From: an uncultured Alphaproteobacteria bacterium
GTDB lineage: Bacteria; Pseudomonadota; Alphaproteobacteria; HIMB59
Direction: 5' to 3'
Assembly: GCA_902616855.1 (NCBI GenBank)
Contig: CACMUL010000002.1
Span: 62,001-126,000, forward strand
DNA: 64,000 bases
The notes beneath the pieces are model-generated. The model saw only the letters and a program-made list of their open reading frames with translations. It did not search any database and had not been told where the DNA came from. A program made the position numbers and the translations under genes. Positions 51,333-61,220 of the stretch are shown here, piece after piece (the stretch's first letter is position 1; every line of letters begins with the position of its first letter).

Positions 51333-52150
51333 TGTTTTTTTTAAAAAAAATCTTTCAAAAGAATTTAAACATAGATGAGATAGAGGATCTTTTGTTTGAT
51401 AATGGTGTAGAACCAAAGTTTGCTGATTTAATTATTTCAAAAATAAAAGAGAATAAATCACAAGAAGAGGATATTAAAAAAGTTATTAAAGATGAACTGC
51501 TTAAAAAATTCAAAGAAAAAAAATTTGGTGGTTTTTCTGCTCAAAATAAAAGCTTATATATTATTGCTGGAAATAACGGCTCGGGAAAAACAACATTCAT
51601 AGGTAAATTTATAAATCTAATTCAAAAAAATGGCTTAAAACCTGCTGTAATTGCAGCAGATACATTTAGAGCTGCCGCAATCGATCAACTTGAACATTTC
51701 ACAAATCAATTTGAAGTGCCCATTCATAAGGGTAATAATATGGAAGATCCATCTGCTGTTATTTTTCAAGGTATTGATAATCTGAATGAGAGTGATGTTA
51801 TTATTGTTGATACATCTGGGAGACAGCATAACAACAAAAACTTAATGGCTGAGCTAAAAAAAATCTCAAATATAGTTTCAAAAAAATCTGATCAATTTAA
51901 TTTAATAAGGGCTTTTTTGACGTTAGATGCTAACACTGGGCTTGCATCAAAACATATAATAGAAGGTTTTCAAGAATATATCACTTTAGATGGTATTATT
52001 TTAAATAAGGTAGATTCTAATGCTAAGTATGGAGCTCTTCTAACAATAATAAATGATTTTGATATTCCTGTAGTATTTGAAGGATATGGCGAAGGCATGA
52101 ATGACTTAAGAGAGTTTCAATTTGAAGGATATTTAGATAGACTATTATAA
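51332..52150 (+). CDS. ftsY: Signal recognition particle receptor FtsY (NG domain only)
   Basis: GNNGSGKTTFIGK, AADTFRAAAIDQLEHF, DTSGRQHNNKNLMAEL. Confidence 0.95.
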   Translation: MFFLKKIFQKNLNIDEIEDLLFDNGVEPKFADLIISKIKENKSQEEDIKKVIKDELLKKFKEKKFGGFSAQNKSLYIIAGNNGSGKTTFIGKFINLIQKNGLKPAVIAADTFRAAAIDQLEHFTNQFEVPIHKGNNMEDPSAVIFQGIDNLNESDVIIVDTSGRQHNNKNLMAELKKISNIVSKKSDQFNLIRAFLTLDANTGLASKHIIEGFQEYITLDGIILNKVDSNAKYGALLTIINDFDIPVVFEGYGEGMNDLREFQFEGYLDRLL

Positions 52151-52151
52151 C

Positions 52152-52688
52152 ATGAAACAACTCTTTGAATTTTTTCCCTTAATTGTTTTTTTCGCAGTCT
52201 ATTATAAATCAGATAAAGATCTCTATTTAAGTATTGCTGCTGTAATAGTTGCAACATTTATTTCCCTTATAGCCATCTATTTCAAAGAAAGAAAAATTTC
52301 AACAATGATGTTAGTAAGTACAATTATCTTAGTTGTTTTTGGTGGTTTAAGTATTTTTCTAAAAAATGAGATATTTTTTAAAATGAAACCAACAATTATA
52401 AATGCTCTTTTTGCTGCAGTTTTGATTGGAAGTACGTTAATAAATAAACCTGTTTTAAAGTTATTATTAAACTCATCATTAAAATTGACTGATGAGGGTT
52501 GGGGATTAATGAATAAAATGTGGTCAAGCTTTTTTATTCTTTTAGCTGTTTTAAATGAAATAGTTTGGCGGACTCAAACAACTGATGTTTGGGTAAATTT
52601 TAAAGTATTTGGTATAATGGGAATTACTATTGTGTTTACAATAATTCAAATTCCATTGCTAAAAAAACATTTTATTAATCAGCCATAA
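52152..52688 (+). CDS. yciB: YciB/IspZ-family inner membrane septation protein
   Basis: FFPLIVFFAVYY, LNEIVWR motifs; downstream of ftsY. Confidence 0.92.
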   Translation: MKQLFEFFPLIVFFAVYYKSDKDLYLSIAAVIVATFISLIAIYFKERKISTMMLVSTIILVVFGGLSIFLKNEIFFKMKPTIINALFAAVLIGSTLINKPVLKLLLNSSLKLTDEGWGLMNKMWSSFFILLAVLNEIVWRTQTTDVWVNFKVFGIMGITIVFTIIQIPLLKKHFINQP

Positions 52689-53841
52689 GGGCTTGAATTC
52701 CAGGAAGATCTTTATTCTCGAGCGCCTCAAGAAAAGCACCGCCAGCTGTTGAAACAAAATGAAAATTTTCAAATTTTTCCTCAGCCATGTTGATTGCTAA
52801 AATTGTGTCTCCACCACCTATGACAACATCTGCTTGAGATTTTGCAAGGAGATGTGCTAAATTTACTGATCCCTTTGAAAATTTATTATCTTCGATCATT
52901 CCCATTGGTCCATTCCACAAAACGATTTCACTGTTTTCTATCAGCTTTTCTAAAGCTGCATGTGATGAAACTGATATGTCTAGGATTTTAAAATCAGAGC
53001 TTGTTGAAAGTTCATCTACTAATTTATTTTCATTTGAGTCAAGTAATACATCTGATGGGAGGTGAATTTTACAATCTGTTGATTTTGCTGAATTGTATAT
53101 CTTTTCAATCAAATTTTCTGTTCCCTGCTCAATTAAAGAATTGCTAACATTTATATTATTGTATTTAAAAAAGTTATTAGCCATTGCCCCTCCGATAAAA
53201 ATATCTGAGCAAGAGGATGTTAAAGATAAAAGTGTTTTAATTTTAGTTGAAATTTTTGAACCACCAATAATTGCTAATTTTTTCTTTGACGATTTTTTTA
53301 TACTATCTATTGCCGAAATTTCTCTTTCAAAATTAAATCCAGGTGCAGATAAAATATTTTTAACCATTTGGTTAACTGATGAGTGAAATCGGTGAGAGGC
53401 GGAAAAAGCCTCATTTACATATAAATCTAATTTATCTGTAATAGACTTACTAAAATATAAATCATTTTTTGTTTCTCCCTCAAAAAATCTTATATTCTCT
53501 AAAAGGCTTATAGTTGGTTTATCAAAATCTAATTCATTAAGACCACTATCTAAAAAACTATCATAACTTATAAAATTTAATTTTAACTCCAATATATCCT
53601 CAAACTGATCAATTAATTTTGAGAAAGAGTACTTCTCATCAAAATTTTCTTTTGGTCTTCCAAAATGTGAAACAAGCAAAATATTGCACTGTCTGTTCAT
53701 AATAAAATCGATCGTCTCTTTAGATCTTTCTAATCTTGTTTTGTCTGTAATTCTAAAATTTTTATCAATAGGGACATTGAAATCGACTCTAACGCCTACA
53801 TTTCGGATTTTTTCAAAGTTCACATTTTTAAGAGATTTCAT
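52675..53841 (-). CDS. pgk: Phosphoglycerate kinase
   Basis: GVRVDFNVPID, LLVSHFGRPKE, GGDTILAI, STAGGAFLEALE. Confidence 0.96.
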   Translation of the reverse strand: MKSLKNVNFEKIRNVGVRVDFNVPIDKNFRITDKTRLERSKETIDFIMNRQCNILLVSHFGRPKENFDEKYSFSKLIDQFEDILELKLNFISYDSFLDSGLNELDFDKPTISLLENIRFFEGETKNDLYFSKSITDKLDLYVNEAFSASHRFHSSVNQMVKNILSAPGFNFEREISAIDSIKKSSKKKLAIIGGSKISTKIKTLLSLTSSCSDIFIGGAMANNFFKYNNINVSNSLIEQGTENLIEKIYNSAKSTDCKIHLPSDVLLDSNENKLVDELSTSSDFKILDISVSSHAALEKLIENSEIVLWNGPMGMIEDNKFSKGSVNLAHLLAKSQADVVIGGGDTILAINMAEEKFENFHFVSTAGGAFLEALENKDLPGIQALMAD

Positions 53842-53942
53842 ATTTACTCACAATTTTTTAATCATTTTAGGCTAGATTACTACTACTATATGTAGTATAA
53901 AACTACCCATATTAGGAACTAAATAGAGTAGGTACATTAAAA

Positions 53943-54413
53943 ATGTCTTGGAATAACCAAAAAGTAGAAGATCTTAAAAAACTTTGGAATGAAGGAGTTG
54001 CTACAAGCCAGATTGGCGTGCAGCTTGGATTTACTAAGAATGCCGTTATTGGTAAGGCTTTTAGACTGGGCCTTGAGAGACGTCAGAACTCCAGAAAAAA
54101 ATCAACTCAAAATCAACAATATTCTTCTGTAACAATTTACAGAGAAACTAGTAATTCAGCTTCACAAAATACTGTGAGAAAAGAACCCACTCGAAGAAGA
54201 GAGAAGTTTAGTTTCAAAAAAAGTATCGTTGGTACTGGAAACTTTAAATCATGTCAATGGCCAATTGGAGACCCACTAAAGGAAGGGTTTCACTATTGTG
54301 GTGGTCAAAATATTCCAACAAAACCATATTGCATCGAGCACTATAAAAAAGCTTATAATGTGGATGAAAAATATTTAGAAAGACTTTTAGATTTTTTACA
54401 CGAAAAAAACTAA
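53943..54413 (+). CDS. gcrA: GcrA-family cell cycle regulator
   Basis: MSWNNQKVEDLKKLWNEGVATSQIGVQLGFTKNAVIGKAFRLGLERR; C-terminal CQWPIGDP...FHYCG. Confidence 0.95.
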   Translation: MSWNNQKVEDLKKLWNEGVATSQIGVQLGFTKNAVIGKAFRLGLERRQNSRKKSTQNQQYSSVTIYRETSNSASQNTVRKEPTRRREKFSFKKSIVGTGNFKSCQWPIGDPLKEGFHYCGGQNIPTKPYCIEHYKKAYNVDEKYLERLLDFLHEKN

Positions 54414-55372
54414 TTATTTATATAAATAGTTTCACCAGAGCCGTTTATCCAATTCCAAATCAATTGCTGCAATGTTAAACCGTCAAAATCTTTAAAATAT
54501 AGATCTGTAGCGGTCATCACATGTCCCCACTCTATGTTACCTTTTAATTTTTTCTCCTCAGCATTAATTGAAAAACCAGCATTATAAAAAGTTGCGTCTT
54601 CATTTATAGATTGTCTCACTTTATCTAAATTGCCTTTCATGTAAGGATCGCCTATGTTCCAAATAAAAAAAATATTATTTAAATTATTTCTTTTGAATAA
54701 TGATCTCGAAGGAAAACAATTTGCCCAATGAGAATTTTTACAATGCTCCACTCTATCATTGTATAAGAATTTTACAATTTTCGGCCATGGTCCATCATTC
54801 CATCCCAGGCGAACATTTAAAGACTCTGAGTCTAACCAGAAACTATCAGCAATTATATATGGATTTTCATATCTTTTGATTAAATCAACGTTTAAACCTA
54901 AAGCTAAGGATCCAGCACTATAGCCTGCAAAAATTAATTTATCTGCTTTTTTAAACTTTTCATCATACTGGTTAAAAATGTCTTCAATAATATAACGACC
55001 GTGGAAATAAACCTTTTTTCCATCAATATTGTTTACGTGCGTGCCTTGATGTATGTCGTTGCTGCAATAAGGAATGTAAATGACGTTATAATTGTTGTTA
55101 ATAAAGTCCTCTACCATAAAAGATTTACCTCTTTCATTTGAAACTGCAGGAGATTTCAATCCGTCATTTCTTGATCTATATTGGTCTTCGTTTGCAGCTA
55201 CACCCCCTCCTTGAATATACATTAACCAATTATTTGTATTACCCTCAAAAAAGGTAAATGTTGCTTGTTCACCGTTGGAGCATAAAGCTTTTGGGTCTTT
55301 TGTTTTTATTAGCTGGGCATTTGAGAAAGATGCGAAAAGTAAAAGATTTAATAATAAAAAAATTTTAACCAT
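54410..55372 (-). CDS. Secreted pectinacetylesterase/Notum-like hydrolase
   Basis: Signal peptide; NWLMYIQGGGVAANEDQY, FAGYSAGSLALGLN (GxSxG), YIPYCSNDIHQG. Confidence 0.8.
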   Translation of the reverse strand: MVKIFLLLNLLLFASFSNAQLIKTKDPKALCSNGEQATFTFFEGNTNNWLMYIQGGGVAANEDQYRSRNDGLKSPAVSNERGKSFMVEDFINNNYNVIYIPYCSNDIHQGTHVNNIDGKKVYFHGRYIIEDIFNQYDEKFKKADKLIFAGYSAGSLALGLNVDLIKRYENPYIIADSFWLDSESLNVRLGWNDGPWPKIVKFLYNDRVEHCKNSHWANCFPSRSLFKRNNLNNIFFIWNIGDPYMKGNLDKVRQSINEDATFYNAGFSINAEEKKLKGNIEWGHVMTATDLYFKDFDGLTLQQLIWNWINGSGETIYINN

Positions 55373-55412
55373 AAGTAATTTATAAAAATTTTTTTTGATA
55401 TGTCAAAGTTAT

Positions 55413-55489
55413 TGGCGCGCTTGGCAGGAATCGAACCTGCGACCCCCAGATTAGGAATCTGGTGCTCTATCCTACTGAGCTACAAGCGC
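55413..55489 (-). tRNA. tRNA-Arg (anticodon CCU)
   Basis: Cloverleaf GCGCTTG...GCTC-AGTAGGATA-GAGC...CCAGA-TTCCTAA-TCTGG...GCAGG-TTCGATT-CCTGC-CAAGCGC-G-CCA. Confidence 0.97.
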
Positions 55490-55533
55490 CTTTGTTTGTA
55501 TACTTCATAATAATAATTCATAAAATATAAACT

Positions 55534-56022
55534 ATGAAAAAAAAAGCTGATGAATACCTATATAATGAAGCACTAAAATACTTGGGTAAATATCCAGCAA
55601 CTAAAAAAAAAATTTCTGAAATTCTAGAAAAAAGACTCAAAAATAAAAAAACTTATCAGAAAGTCATTTTCCCAGAAAATATCTCTAAACAAGAACTTAT
55701 TGATAATATCTTACAAAAATTAGATGATTTAAAGATCATAGATGAAAAGCAATTTATTGAAACTGTATTTCATTATTATGAACAATCACTGTTTTCCATA
55801 AAAAAAATTAAAAATAAGCTTTATCAAAAAGGTTTTGAACAAAGCTTAATTGAGGAATATATCTCTAAAAAGGTATCTGAAAATCCAGATTTAGAGCTAG
55901 ATATTTTAAAACGATTTATTTTAAAAAAGAAACTATCGAAGTTAGAAACTAGTGAACTTAAAAAAAAGCTCTATCAGCAAAGCTTTTCAGAAAATTCAAT
56001 ATATAAGGTAATTAGAGATTAA
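55534..56022 (+). CDS. recX: Regulatory protein RecX family
   Basis: Three-helix repeats: ALKYLGKYPATKKKISEILEKRL, LIDNILQKLDDLKIIDEKQF, SLFSIKKIKNKLYQKGF. Confidence 0.75.
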   Translation: MKKKADEYLYNEALKYLGKYPATKKKISEILEKRLKNKKTYQKVIFPENISKQELIDNILQKLDDLKIIDEKQFIETVFHYYEQSLFSIKKIKNKLYQKGFEQSLIEEYISKKVSENPDLELDILKRFILKKKLSKLETSELKKKLYQQSFSENSIYKVIRD

Positions 56023-56286
56023 TTACTTTGAAGCAGCTGGTGCTTCAATAGTTTTAGTTGTTTCGTCAGTATTTACAGGTGCTTGGCCCTCGGCATCTTT
56101 ATCTTTTTTAGTTTTTTTAATAATTATCTGCTTACCTCTGTACATACCAGTACTGAGATCAATATGATGGGGTCTTCTCAATTCACCTGATTTTTTGTCT
56201 TCTGCGAATAGTTGAGTGCCCGCTCTATGATGAGAGCGCCTCATATTCCTTTTTGAAGGTGTGGTTTTTCTTTTTGGAACTGCCAT
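56023..56286 (-). CDS. rpmF: Ribosomal protein L32
   Basis: [21 protein letters not shown]; the ORF-track start is upstream of the true start. Confidence 0.95.
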   Translation of the reverse strand: MAVPKRKTTPSKRNMRRSHHRAGTQLFAEDKKSGELRRPHHIDLSTGMYRGKQIIIKKTKKDKDAEGQAPVNTDETTKTIEAPAASK

Positions 56287-56350
56287 ATTAGAGCGATAAC
56301 ATAATAAAAATTTGTATAAATTACAATAATAATGTATAAATCTGCCCACA

Positions 56351-56674
56351 ATGCAGGAAGAGCAAATCGATTTAGGTCACAAGAGAACATGCCCATGCGG
56401 CAGCGTCAAATACTATGATTTTTATCAGGACGTAATTAACTGTCCAGAGTGTGGTAAATCTATTGAAGCTGTAAATATAGCAAAACCTAAAAGAGGAAGA
56501 AAAGCGGGAATTAGCGTTGCAACACCTACTAAGACTGCCAAAGAAAACGATGAATTAAAAGATCTAATTGAAGAAACAGAAGATACTGACACTCAATCAG
56601 AAGACACAGATAACTTAGTAGAAGATATCAGTATTGACATTCCAAGTGATAAAAATAACGAAGAAACTAATTAA
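56351..56674 (+). CDS. TIGR02300/FYDLN-acid family zinc-ribbon protein
   Basis: [31 protein letters not shown] followed by an acidic tail. Confidence 0.9.
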   Translation: MQEEQIDLGHKRTCPCGSVKYYDFYQDVINCPECGKSIEAVNIAKPKRGRKAGISVATPTKTAKENDELKDLIEETEDTDTQSEDTDNLVEDISIDIPSDKNNEETN

Positions 56675-56675
56675 T

Positions 56676-57380
56676 TTATCTTTTATTTAAAATATCTAAA
56701 ACTTTTGTTGAAGCCTCTTCAAACTTTAAACCTGAAGATATTGCAAACTCTCTAGTATATCTCTCAAAAGCTACCTGAAACATCTGTCGCTCACTATAAG
56801 ATTGCTCTGTTTGATCATCTTTTCTAAACAAATCGCGAACAACTTCTGAAAGAAGTTTAATATCGCCAGAGTTTATCTTTTGATCGTACTCTTGTGCTCG
56901 TCTACTCCACATTGCTTTTTTAATTTTAGGTTTTTGTTTTAAAACAGAAAGTGTTCTAGTCATAGATGGTTTACTAGTAATGTTTCTTAAACCAATCAAT
57001 TTTGCTTTAGCAAATGGGACTCTAATTGTTAACTTGTCTTGAAAAAACTGAATAACATATAGTTGTTCTTCCACTAAATCATATTGGAACTTTTCAATTG
57101 TTAGAATTCTTCCTACACCGTGAGTGGGATAAACAATATTCTCCCCTGCTTTAAATTCTTGCGGGACAATTACCTTCTTAATCTTTGGGACCTTTGGTGT
57201 AGAAATTTTTTTTACAACTTTTTTTAAAGGTTTTTTAGATACTGTTTTCTTAGCAATTTTTTTTACAGATTGTTTTTTTTTTGGTATTGACTTTTTTTTT
57301 AGTATTTTTTTTGCAGTTTTAACTTTTTTAGTCTTTTTTTTTATATTTTTTTTTGATGAAACTTTCTTTTTTAATGGCAT
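56676..57380 (-). CDS. carD: CarD/CdnL-family RNA polymerase-binding regulator with Lys-rich N-terminal extension
   Basis: FKAGENIVYPTHGVGRILTIE CarD-type N-domain preceded by about 70 Lys-rich residues. Confidence 0.93.
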   Translation of the reverse strand: MPLKKKVSSKKNIKKKTKKVKTAKKILKKKSIPKKKQSVKKIAKKTVSKKPLKKVVKKISTPKVPKIKKVIVPQEFKAGENIVYPTHGVGRILTIEKFQYDLVEEQLYVIQFFQDKLTIRVPFAKAKLIGLRNITSKPSMTRTLSVLKQKPKIKKAMWSRRAQEYDQKINSGDIKLLSEVVRDLFRKDDQTEQSYSERQMFQVAFERYTREFAISSGLKFEEASTKVLDILNKR

Positions 57381-57712
57381 TAATCAGCTCCTTTTTCACT
57401 GAAATGATTTTCAAATTTATTTTCAACACCTTCCCACTTTTTTGCATCTGTGGGAGGTTCTTTTTTTGTTGTTATATTAGGCCAAACTTGAGAGTATTTT
57501 TCGTTTACGTCAAGCCACTTTTGACCGTCATCTAAGTCATCTGGAATTATAGCTTCAGCTGGGCATTCTGGTTCACAAACTCCGCAATCGATACATTCAT
57601 CTGGATTAATTACAAGCATATTTTCTCCTTCGTAAAAACAATCAACGGGACAGACCTCGACGCAGTCCATGTACTTACATTTGATGCACTTGTCATTAAC
57701 TAGATAAGTCAT
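57380..57712 (-). CDS. fdxA: Ferredoxin FdxA (7Fe type)
   Basis: [53 protein letters not shown]. Confidence 0.96.
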   Translation of the reverse strand: MTYLVNDKCIKCKYMDCVEVCPVDCFYEGENMLVINPDECIDCGVCEPECPAEAIIPDDLDDGQKWLDVNEKYSQVWPNITTKKEPPTDAKKWEGVENKFENHFSEKGAD

Positions 57713-58146
57713 AGACTGTCTTTTACTCTATTTCGGATTAATATAAAATCTTTATCTTCAAGACCAAGTAAAGTAGATAATTTTCTTGCTGTAGAAACCT
57801 CCATCTTGTCCTCTTTACCATCAACCATTAACACTTGCCAACATATCAAAATTACATCCATCCGTTGTTCATAACTTAAAGATGTTTTTAGTCTAAATGA
57901 GAATTGAGATAAGTCGGAATTAAAGTGTTCTTGATCAGCAAGTTTATTTAATTGCTCTTTATTGCTTTGAGCTGGTATTTTAAAATAAAATTCCACTAAT
58001 TTTGAGGCTAAATTAATTTCCTGATCTGTAATTTCGTGGTCTGCCACAATAATTTCATAGATAATGTTGTATAAGTCTGACTCAAAAGAGTGATCATTAT
58101 TACTTTCTTTTTTTTTGTTAAAAGATTGGAAGAATTTACTTAACAT
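57709..58146 (-). CDS. TerB-like tellurite resistance-domain protein
   Basis: Acidic-helical TerB-like pattern ([46 protein letters not shown]). Confidence 0.75.
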   Translation of the reverse strand: MLSKFFQSFNKKKESNNDHSFESDLYNIIYEIIVADHEITDQEINLASKLVEFYFKIPAQSNKEQLNKLADQEHFNSDLSQFSFRLKTSLSYEQRMDVILICWQVLMVDGKEDKMEVSTARKLSTLLGLEDKDFILIRNRVKDSL

Positions 58147-60688
58147 TTATATTTTTCAATTGATCAAAAGGGTTATTAAATAGTTTTTTTTGTGGGGAAT
58201 TTTTTACTTTTTTTGGTGATTTTTTCAACAATTTTTTACTTTTGTTTTGTTTTAATTCCATTGTTTTATTTACTTTAATCTTTCTAGAAATGACTAAATC
58301 ATTTTCAGCTATCTCTTGTATATTGAATGACCTACTTTTTAGAATACTTATCAGTTTATCCTTTTTTATTCCTAAAAGATTAGATAAGTCCATTGGCAAT
58401 GAAAAAGGGCCTCTATTTTCTCTTTTGAAAAGTAATTTTTCAAATTCATTAAAAATATCTAACCTTATTAGTAACTCGTCTTTATAAATAAAGCCTAAAA
58501 AAGAAATAAGATCTTCATTCAACTTGCTTTGAACATTAAGTGTAGCGTTGCCATCTTTTGGAATATATTCATCAATATTCAAATTTTCATTGTAAAATAG
58601 ATTCCAAAGGTAAAACTTTAATTTCATATACTCTGGTCTGATTAATTCAGAGTTAAATATAACGTTCTTACCTAACCTGAAATTTAGAGAATGAATTTCT
58701 TTTCTTTGAGGTTCTTCAATAAGTTTAAATTCATCTAATATATTTAATTGGTATAAATTATAATTGTTTTCAATGATCTTGAAAATAAAACTTCTTTCCT
58801 CTGGTTTTGAGTTAAATTTCTCTAATTGATTTGATAAATCCAATTTAGACAAATAAGTTTCCTCAAACCATTTTTGAATCTTCTCTTCAATTTTTTTAAT
58901 ATGATCTGGGGATACTATTTGATCGTCGATAATGGGCTCTAATATAGGATGGGTGAGATCATTCCCTTTTTTAAATATTGCAACATTTGCATCGCCCCAC
59001 TGAAGAAATAAATTTTGAAAATTTCCATTTTCATCAATTTTTGAATTAATAAATAAACTGTCATTAGGTGCTGAAATAAAAGTATCTACGATAAAAGACA
59101 TATATGGAAAAATCTGTTCTTTAACTAATATTTGGTAATTGCTATTTAAAATATCCTTAAATTTTTCATCAAAAAAAATTTTAAAACCGGTTATAACTCC
59201 TATTTTTTCGTCTTTTATCTTAACATATCTATTATCAGTTAAAGAAATATTTTTTTTACTGATATTTAAATTTTGAATCATCTCACTTTTATTTTTATCA
59301 ACAAATTTTTGCATTAGACTTAAATGTATCTCCTCAGACAGTTTGTTTTCAATGTTTTTAACAGTTTCAACCCAAATAGAGTTACTTATCCAGTGTTTTT
59401 GGTTAGTAATGTATAACCAAGTTCTAGTTTCATTTAAATTATAGATAAGATCGTCTATACTACCGTTATAATTTCGTAAGTAAGAAATTTCTTTTTCTAA
59501 AAATTTATCGCTAAAAGTCCACTTATTTTTAATAAGTTCACTAAATAATTTTGTTAATAATTCAACATGCTTTTCATCTGAAATATTTTGATAATCTGGT
59601 ATCCGACATACATTCCATAGTTGTTTTAAAGTTTCTGGATTATCAAATTTAAAATTTGTATTGTTATCTTTTAGAAATCTTAATAAAAATTTTTGATCAT
59701 CTGCATCTTTTTTTTGAACTAGTCTATGATTGTCAGGTTTTTTTTTTAAAGAGTTAACTAATTCATACTCTGACTTAAATGATAAAAGATGGTTTCTCCA
59801 AAAAATTTTTTTAATGGGTTCAAATTTATGGGCTTGAATATTTTCTATTGACTCCAGATTTGTTAACTTCGCTCCAAGGGTAGTGCCAAAATAACCAGAT
59901 TTTGTATATCGACCTGCCCTTCCAGCAATTTGACCTATTTCCATATCATTTAAAGGTCGTACATATTTTCCATCAAACTTATCAAGACCTGAGAAATAGA
60001 CTTGGCTAATATCTAAATTTAATCCCATTCCGATAGCATCAGTGGCGACAATATAATCTACTTCTCCGTCCTCATACAATTTAACTTGGGAATTTCGTGT
60101 TTTGGGGCTAAGAGCGCCGGCAACAAGTGCTACACCTCCTTTTAAACTTCTTATCTGTTCAGCTATTTCATAAAGTCCGATTAAGTTAAAGGCAATGATT
60201 GCTGATCGGGGTTTTACGTTTTGAATCTTTTTATGACCAATAAAATTTAATTCTGAGAACCTATTTTTAAAAATTATTTTTGCTTCAGGAATTAATTCTC
60301 TAATGATCTCTTCCATGGTAAGAGAGCCAAGGAAAATAGTTTTTTGCTCTCCACGAGAATGAAAAAGTCTTTGAGTAAAAATATGTCCTCTCTCATAATC
60401 TGAAGCTAATTGAATCTCATCTACACAAACAAATTCAAAAAAATCATCAGGCATTGATTCGACAGTGCAAAAAAAATATTTTGCATTTGAAGGAATTATT
60501 TTTTCTTCTCCGGTTATTAATGCAATTTGATTAATTGGATAGAGTTTACATGCTTTATCATAATTTTCTCTTGCTAAAAGCCTTAAAGGGAAACCAAAAA
60601 CACCGTTTTTAAAGGAAAACATTTGTTCAAAAGCATAAAATGTTTTTCCAGTGTTAGTTGGACCTAGAATTACTTCAATTTGATTCAT
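58136..60688 (-). CDS. SUV3-like ATP-dependent RNA helicase
   Basis: GPTNTGKTFYAFEQM, DEIQLASDYERGHIFT, TDAIGMGLNLDI, QIAGRAGRY. Confidence 0.92.
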   Translation of the reverse strand: MNQIEVILGPTNTGKTFYAFEQMFSFKNGVFGFPLRLLARENYDKACKLYPINQIALITGEEKIIPSNAKYFFCTVESMPDDFFEFVCVDEIQLASDYERGHIFTQRLFHSRGEQKTIFLGSLTMEEIIRELIPEAKIIFKNRFSELNFIGHKKIQNVKPRSAIIAFNLIGLYEIAEQIRSLKGGVALVAGALSPKTRNSQVKLYEDGEVDYIVATDAIGMGLNLDISQVYFSGLDKFDGKYVRPLNDMEIGQIAGRAGRYTKSGYFGTTLGAKLTNLESIENIQAHKFEPIKKIFWRNHLLSFKSEYELVNSLKKKPDNHRLVQKKDADDQKFLLRFLKDNNTNFKFDNPETLKQLWNVCRIPDYQNISDEKHVELLTKLFSELIKNKWTFSDKFLEKEISYLRNYNGSIDDLIYNLNETRTWLYITNQKHWISNSIWVETVKNIENKLSEEIHLSLMQKFVDKNKSEMIQNLNISKKNISLTDNRYVKIKDEKIGVITGFKIFFDEKFKDILNSNYQILVKEQIFPYMSFIVDTFISAPNDSLFINSKIDENGNFQNLFLQWGDANVAIFKKGNDLTHPILEPIIDDQIVSPDHIKKIEEKIQKWFEETYLSKLDLSNQLEKFNSKPEERSFIFKIIENNYNLYQLNILDEFKLIEEPQRKEIHSLNFRLGKNVIFNSELIRPEYMKLKFYLWNLFYNENLNIDEYIPKDGNATLNVQSKLNEDLISFLGFIYKDELLIRLDIFNEFEKLLFKRENRGPFSLPMDLSNLLGIKKDKLISILKSRSFNIQEIAENDLVISRKIKVNKTMELKQNKSKKLLKKSPKKVKNSPQKKLFNNPFDQLKNINVK

Positions 60689-60821
60689 TCAATGAAATGA
60701 AGTTACCATAAATAAAATGTTGACTTAATTAAATACTTTCTTAAGTTTTTTTTAAGAAAATGAATATCATTAGATATTCGTTTTATACTTACTAGTAAGT
60801 GTAAAAAGTAAGGAGGCTATA

Positions 60822-61160
60822 ATGGCTAAAAAGAGAAAAGCTGCAAAGAAAAAGGCAGCTCCTAAGAAAAGAAAAGCTGCAAAAAAGGTAGCACCTAAAA
60901 AGAAAAAGGCTGCAAAAAAGAAAGCAGCTCCTAAAAGAAAAGCTGCAAAGAAAAAGGCAGCACCTAAAAAGAAAAAAGCCACTAAGAAAAAAGCTGTAAG
61001 AAGGAAAGCTGCAAAAAAGAAAGCAGCTCCTAAGAAGAAAAGGAAAGCTGCAAAAAAGAAAGCAGCTCCTAAAAAGAGGAAAGCAGCTCCTAAGAAGAGG
61101 AAAGCTGCAAAAAAGAAGGCAGCTCCTAAGAAGAGAAAAGCTTCTAGAAAAAGAAGATAA
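60822..61160 (+). CDS. Histone H1-like Lys/Ala repeat DNA-binding protein
   Basis: MAKKRKAAKKKAAPKKRKAAKKVAPKKKKAAKKKAAP... repeat; strong upstream SD-like AAGGAGG. Confidence 0.85.
   Translation: MAKKRKAAKKKAAPKKRKAAKKVAPKKKKAAKKKAAPKRKAAKKKAAPKKKKATKKKAVRRKAAKKKAAPKKKRKAAKKKAAPKKRKAAPKKRKAAKKKAAPKKRKASRKRR
60830..61150 (+). repeat. Degenerate tandem repeat encoding KAAKKKAAPKKR units
   Basis: Repeated aaagctgcaaa(g/a)aagaaagcagctcctaagaag blocks. Confidence 0.85.
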
Positions 61161-61190
61161 TTTTCTAAGTTTTAAATATTTAAAACGTCA

Positions 61191-61219
61191 AAAGCGGGTT
61201 ATAATCACCCGCTTTTTTT
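61191..61219 (+). terminator. Intrinsic terminator of the H1-like gene, abutting the ccmA start codon
   Basis: AAAGCGGGT-tataatc-ACCCGCTTT followed by a T-run; ATG of ccmA at 61221. Confidence 0.88.
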
Positions 61220-61220
61220 T

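Noticed and set aside
51332-52150. FtsY lacking the acidic A domain
   Set aside because: Short NG-only FtsY proteins are common enough that I do not consider this notable by itself.
60770-60982. Minus-strand ORF rich in AAFFFLGAAF
   Set aside because: Reverse complement of the H1-like Lys/Ala repeat; an artefact of repeat codons.
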